Shown in pieces: positions 5,668 through 8,933 of a stretch of DNA of 8,933 bases; within the stretch, counting starts at the first letter, position 1, and each line of letters starts with the position of its first letter. Source of the stretch: Candidatus Solibacter sp. (lineage in GTDB: Bacteria; Acidobacteriota; Terriglobia; Bryobacterales; Bryobacteraceae); NCBI GenBank assembly GCA_026394025.1, contig JAPKZC010000142.1, positions 848 to 9,780 of the forward strand. Reading direction: 5' to 3'. The position numbers and the translations under genes are program-made. Under the pieces are notes generated by a model. That model had not been told where the DNA came from and did no database searches. It was given only the letters and a program-made list of their open reading frames with translations.

Positions 5668-7496
5668 GTAAAACCTTACATTGTCCAATTCCATCCAAAC
5701 ACTCGAACCGGCAGTTCCCCTTAGTTCGAAAAGCAGTGCGCGCGCGTCCTTCAAGTCCAGTGAACCGGAGTTGGCTGCCCGGCGCCGCAGGCTCGCGAAC
5801 GGGACCTTTACCGCCTGCCACGGGCCGCCCGGAGTGAATTCCGCGGCGTAAGCATCGGTGCTGCGCACGTGGTACGCCTGCACCAACAGCCGGCCCGCCG
5901 CCTCGCCGCGCACCTCGAAGGAGACGCCGGTGTAACCGCTGAGATCGGCCGGAGCGATCGCGCCCGCCGTCAACGGGAATTCCACGCGTACGTACGGCCG
6001 ATCCTTGTCGGCCATGCGCGCAGCCACCAGCAGCGCATGCCCTCCCTCGGCGCGCACCACGGGGAGCATCAACATCGCTGAGTGGTCCGCCCCGCTATCG
6101 GTGCCGTTGACCCGCAGCGTGCCCAAAAGGGTGCGTCCGCCGCCTTCCATGTCATCGATCGCGGCGGCGACGCGCTGCGCCGGAAGCGGTGTCATTTCCT
6201 TGGACTGAATCGCCTTCTCCAATTCCGGCGGCGCCAGTTCGCTGCCGTCCAGGAACACGCGGCGCGTTTTCACCATGTCGCCGATACGCTGATCGGGACG
6301 CCCCTCCACCAGCACCAGGTCAGCCACCTTGCCGGCAGTGATGGTGCCGCGCTGACCTTCCACGCCCAGCGTGCGCGCGCTCACCCCCGTGCCGGCGGCG
6401 ATCGCCTCCAGAGGCGTGAACCCCGCTTGCACCAGCAGTTCCAGTTCGCGCAGCGTCGAGTAGCCGTGAAAGGTGCCGGGCATGCCGGCATCGGTGCCCA
6501 GCGCGACCGGGACCCCGGCATCGTGCAGGCGCTTCACATTTGCCATTAGATGCTGCCAGCGAGTCTTGCCCGCGGAGGGCGCTTTGCCGCCCGCCGGGCT
6601 GCTGCGTAAGGTCGCGCGCGCCTCAGGCTCCAATAGCGAGGCCACGCGTTCGGCCGGCGATGCCCCGCCTTTGAATTCGTACACCGCGAGAGTCGGCACG
6701 TACACCGTCCCCTTGGCCTTCATGATGGCGATTAGTTCCGCATCCACTTCCGCATCGCCAATGCCGTGCGCCAGCACATCCACGCCCGCGCCGGCAGCGA
6801 TCTTGGCGCCGGCCAGGCTGACCGTGTGGGTGAAGACCTTGACGCCGGCCGCATGCGCATCTTCCACAATGGCGGAGAGAGCGTCTCCAAATTCATGCTG
6901 CTCAGGTTGGGCGCCGTGCCATAGCGCCAGCCATCGGTGAACACCTTGATCACATCCGGTCTGTAGGCGAGCGCGATTTTCGTCCTGGCATGCGCCTGCT
7001 CCGGGGTGGCGGCGGTGAGCGTCATGAAGTCACCCCACCCGGCCTCCGTGCCGTGCCCTCCCGGAGTGCTCATGCGAACCGCCATGTTGACGCGCGGCCC
7101 AGCCAGCGCGCCCGCGGAGAGCAATTGCCGCAGCGGCGCCAACATCTCGCCGTTGGTGGCGTAGTCGTTCACCGTGGTGACCCCGCAGGCGAGATAGGCT
7201 TTCAGACTCTTGCCCCAATCGCCTGCCAGCCCGGTCACGGCGGAGGCGGAGAGGTGCGTGTGCAGATCGAAGAGGCCGGGCATCAGCGTCTGCCCGGCGG
7301 CGTCGATTACGCGGGCTCCGGCCGGCACGGCGGCATCGGACGCCACGGCTTCAATCTTCGTGCCGCGAATCACGACGGTCGCCATGCGCGCCGGTGCGCC
7401 CGTGCCATCCACCACGCGCGCCCCACGGATCACCACAGCCACCGGCTGCCCGCACAGGCCCACGGAAAACAGGAGTATCCCAATCAGACGCTTCAC
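5665..7496 (-). pseudogene. Exported amidohydrolase (imidazolonepropionase/prolidase-like) with C-terminal CIA30-like domain, frameshifted
   Basis: Two overlapping frames together make one protein of about 610 residues. The first (GTG 7496 to about 6878) has a signal peptide MKRLIGILLFSVGLCGQ, GTKIEAV, LMPGLFDLHTHL (His79 and His81, metal site) and RPDVIKVFTDG (Lys184, likely the carboxylated metal-bridging Lys). The second (about 6880 to TGA 5665) continues with EDAHAAGVKVFTHTV and VLAHGI (metal His residues), ALGTDAGMPGTFHG (catalytic Asp) and AGKVADLVLVEG, the normal amidohydrolase end. It is followed by a CIA30/carbohydrate-binding-like beta-sandwich of about 170 residues ending WMELDNVRFY. 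The break lies at an expanded CT repeat (GAGAGA, 6874-6881 on the plus strand); removing one CT unit restores LETLSAIVEDAHAAG. Relatives hydrolyse C-N bonds in dipeptides or N-acyl compounds. The gene is either newly inactivated or carries a base-calling error, since no other lesion is seen. No strong Shine-Dalgarno precedes the GTG. Confidence 0.85.
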
Positions 7497-7556
7497 GTCC
7501 GGATGTTATCACGCCGGGGAGGGACTGGCGGGTCAACCTGGCCCAGCTTACACGGC

Positions 7557-7632
7557 AACCGCTGCCTCACGGCCGCGGCTCCGCCTGGCGCATCGCGACT
7601 CCAATCCGAGCCGCGACCGTAAGGGAGCGGTT
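7557..7632. repeat. 25-bp imperfect inverted repeat with 26-base spacer
   Basis: The left arm 7557-7581 (starts AACCGCTGCC, ends CGCGGCTC) and right arm 7608-7632 (starts GAGCCGCG, ends GAGCGGTT) are complementary at 22 of 25 positions. Two of the three mismatches become G-U pairs in a minus-strand transcript, the direction in which the flanking genes are read. No T-run follows on the minus strand, and only TTTT on the plus. From memory, GAGCCGCGACCGT-AGGGAGCGG-like units are dispersed in many copies in some acidobacterial and related genomes, so this may be a REP/MITE-like element. It could also serve as an mRNA hairpin between the DUF4159 and amidohydrolase genes. Confidence 0.65.
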
Positions 7633-7647
7633 TTCAGCATTCGTTTG

Positions 7648-7664
7648 TGACGCCTTCGGCGTCA
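7648..7664 (-). terminator. Short perfect hairpin after the DUF4159 gene (possible terminator or mRNA 3' stem)
   Basis: TGACGCC and GGCGTCA form a perfect 7-bp stem around a 3-base loop, 17 bases beyond the DUF4159 stop codon. No U-tract follows in the minus-strand RNA, so it is not a classical intrinsic terminator; it may protect a 3' end or act with Rho. Confidence 0.35.
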
Positions 7665-7681
7665 TGAGCACCTATTGCCCC

Positions 7682-8530
7682 TCAGTGGGTCATCGAGTAG
7701 ACAACGTAGTTAATGCCGATGCGAATGCCGAGCGCCGAAAATTCCTGCTTGTACCGTGGATTGTCGGCATGCTCCCAGGAATCGCCCAGATCCATGTTGT
7801 GGCAGATGGCGACCAGCAGGCGGCCGTGGTCGTCGTAGATGCCGCGCCACCGATCCGGGTACCCGTCAAACGACTCCCAGGTCTGGCCGCTGCGCAGATA
7901 CTGCGCGCCGGGAACCTGGTAGCGGTCGTCCAGGTCGTAAATCGCGTGGAAGATCGCGTCCTTGTTCTCGATGTCGACAATCGGCCGGTCTGGAAACACG
8001 CGCCGCATGCTGTCCTCGAATACGGCCCACTCCTGGCTGCCGTGGAAATCATCGCACATGAAAAAACCGCCGCGCAGCAGGAACTCGCGAAGCGCTTTGG
8101 CCTGCGCCTCGGTGAGCTGCCAGTGTCCCACCTCCACGGCATAGAGAAACGGCCAATCATAAGCTTCGCCATCATCCAGGTTCACCGGTTGTTCCACAGA
8201 GCGTGTGTGGACCCGGGTCAAACGGCGCATGGCCTCGGCGAAATGGCGGTCGGAGCGCGGATAGTCCGTGGTCCAACTGGAATACCCCTGCGTCCAGTCG
8301 CCGCCACCGAACCGCCCCCGCCTCCCGAAGCCCCGGCCTCCGTACATGGCCGGCGGATACATCAGGCGGGCAAACACCCACTCGGCCTTGTCCTGATAAT
8401 CAGGGGGCAGGGGGAAATCGTTGTACTCCCCTCCGGGGTACTGTCGGAACGGGCGCTGAAACGCCGCCAGCGAAGTCAGTACCAACAGCGTACCCGCCAC
8501 GGCTCGCCACCCTGCACTCTTGTGAATCAT
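7682..8530 (-). CDS. DUF4159 domain exported protein
   Basis: A protein of about 282 residues starting at ATG 8530. Residues 1-23 (MIHKSAGWRAVAGTLLVLTSLAAF) form a signal peptide or N-terminal anchor. A Gly/Arg/Phe-rich stretch YGGRGFGRRGRFGGGDW follows at about 63-79, then the DUF4159 domain: DYPRSDRHFAEAMRRLTRV, PFLYAVEVGHWQLTEAQAKALREFLLRGGFFMCDDFHG, FPDRPIVDI and the C-terminal LGIRIGINYVVYSMTH. DUF4159 has a predicted glutamine-amidotransferase-like alpha/beta fold, without an obvious catalytic Cys triad here, and its function is unknown. In other genomes it is often near MoxR-ATPase and DUF58 genes; none are seen here. An open frame continues upstream to 8668, but that part overlaps the LOG gene and has no protein-like character, while ATG 8530 has GGAAGG about 9 bases upstream. 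It follows the LOG-family gene by 41 bases, so they may be co-transcribed. Confidence 0.8.
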   Translation of the reverse strand: MIHKSAGWRAVAGTLLVLTSLAAFQRPFRQYPGGEYNDFPLPPDYQDKAEWVFARLMYPPAMYGGRGFGRRGRFGGGDWTQGYSSWTTDYPRSDRHFAEAMRRLTRVHTRSVEQPVNLDDGEAYDWPFLYAVEVGHWQLTEAQAKALREFLLRGGFFMCDDFHGSQEWAVFEDSMRRVFPDRPIVDIENKDAIFHAIYDLDDRYQVPGAQYLRSGQTWESFDGYPDRWRGIYDDHGRLLVAICHNMDLGDSWEHADNPRYKQEFSALGIRIGINYVVYSMTH

Positions 8531-8571
8531 CTGCTCGCGCCTTCCGTGAGCATACCACCGCTGGACGGCTC

Positions 8572-8933
8572 TTATCGCAGCGCGGCGAAATCCCGCGCGT
8601 CCCTGCTCCATTCCCCAGCCGTCCGCAAGGTCTCCATCACGCCTTCCGGATCCGCCGCCACGCTCCACATCGCACGGTGCTTCTCATCCATGAACCGCTC
8701 ATCCACGCAGCGGTTCAGCAGTTGGATGCAGGGATCGAAGAAGCCGTTAACGTTCACCAGCACCACGGGACCGAAGTAGAGCCCGAGCCGCTTCCATGTG
8801 ATCGCCTCGAAGAGCTCCTCAAGCGTGCCGCACCCGCCAGGCAGTGCGACCGCCGCCTCGGACAGCTCCAGCATGACGCGCTTCCGCTCATGCATATCGT
8901 CCACAACGCGCAGTTCGCTGAGCGCGCGATGTC
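8572..8933 (-). CDS. LOG family (TIGR00730, lysine-decarboxylase-like) protein, 5' end outside window
   Basis: The frame is open from the window edge to TAA 8572; the visible 120 residues are the C-terminal two thirds of a LOG-family Rossmann-fold protein. The signature is complete: LRVVDDMHERKRVML (the Arg of MHERK) followed by VALPGGCGTLEELFEAITW, the PGGxGTxxE motif that binds the phosphoribose and supplies the catalytic Glu. Members hydrolyse nucleoside 5'-monophosphates (cytokinin riboside monophosphate in plants and some bacteria; AMP in others) to free base and ribose 5-phosphate. They were long misnamed lysine decarboxylases. Downstream WKRLGLYFGPVVLVNVNGFFDPCIQLL and the EKHRAMWSVAADPEGVMETL end fit the family. 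A GTG at 8904 is internal, because HRALSELRV upstream of it is also family-like. A cytoplasmic enzyme, probably active; the true substrate is unknown. Confidence 0.87.
   Translation of the reverse strand, partial: HRALSELRVVDDMHERKRVMLELSEAAVALPGGCGTLEELFEAITWKRLGLYFGPVVLVNVNGFFDPCIQLLNRCVDERFMDEKHRAMWSVAADPEGVMETLRTAGEWSRDARDFAALR

Noticed and set aside
4233..5837. Long plus-strand open frame (534 codons) antisense to the ceramidase-family and aminotransferase genes
   Set aside because: His/Arg/Ala-rich sequence without domains, running opposite to two genes with full motif sets; a high-GC codon-bias shadow.
6874..6881. Programmed ribosomal frameshift in the amidohydrolase gene
   Set aside because: The CTCTCTCC run is not a known slippery heptamer, and I saw no associated Shine-Dalgarno or structure; a dinucleotide indel is simpler.
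8531..8668. Upstream extension of the DUF4159 protein by 46 residues
   Set aside because: Overlaps the LOG-family gene, low-complexity Gly/Arg sequence, and a signal peptide begins at ATG 8530.
7394..8779. Long plus-strand open frame (461 codons) opposite the DUF4159 gene and parts of both neighbours
   Set aside because: No recognisable domain, crosses the intergenic repeat and several real genes; composition shadow.
1..8933. tRNA, rRNA, CRISPR, riboswitch, phage or transposase genes
   Set aside because: Looked for and not seen; intergenic space is very small and holds only the features listed.

Overview
The window is a high-GC bacterial chromosome segment that is almost completely coding. 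Signal peptides, a DUF481 outer-membrane protein, a Tat-signal aminotransferase, a ceramidase-family hydrolase, a DUF4159 protein and a 'GAGCCGCGACCGT'-type intergenic repeat together suggest an Acidobacteriota-like soil bacterium, near Solibacter/Bryobacter. That placement rests on gene content and memory of such genomes, not on a search. There is no rRNA, tRNA, CRISPR array, transposase or phage gene.

Layout: (1) bases 1-472, plus strand: 3' end of a glycoside hydrolase family 43 gene, convergent with its neighbour. (2) 481-2982: a membrane/envelope and osmotic block. On the minus strand, in transcription order, are a 5'-truncated aquaporin Z, a small exported helix-hairpin-helix protein, the mechanosensitive channel mscL and an exported DUF481 outer-membrane protein. 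Back to back with the aquaporin remnant, on the plus strand, is the C-terminal remnant of an MscS-like channel. The two remnants meet within a few bases near 2793-2800, as if a rearrangement removed the divergent 5' ends of both genes. (3) 2993-7496, minus strand: a tight set of three exported enzymes, in order a CIA30-tailed amidohydrolase (broken by a 2-base frameshift), a Tat-signal DegT-type PLP aminotransferase and a neutral-ceramidase-family hydrolase. Both inner junctions have the upstream stop codon embedded in a strong Shine-Dalgarno sequence. (4) 7497-7681: an intergenic stretch with a short perfect hairpin and a 25-bp imperfect inverted repeat. (5) 7682-8933, minus strand: a DUF4159 exported protein preceded by the 3' part of a LOG-family (lysine decarboxylase-like) nucleotide hydrolase gene running off the window.

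How the genes may work together: mscL, aqpZ and mscS are all water or osmotic-downshock functions, so block 2 looks like a partly decayed osmotic-response locus. Block 3 looks like a co-translated extracytoplasmic pathway acting on amide- or amine-bearing compounds. The aminotransferase there has an export signal, and the ceramidase-like protein lacks the Ser of the canonical nucleophile motif, so its true substrate is open. This is the most plausible little-described system in the window. Several reading-frame lesions (amidohydrolase frameshift, aquaporin/MscS junction, mscL and aqpZ running past their expected ends) could be real decay or assembly error; the sequence alone cannot separate these.
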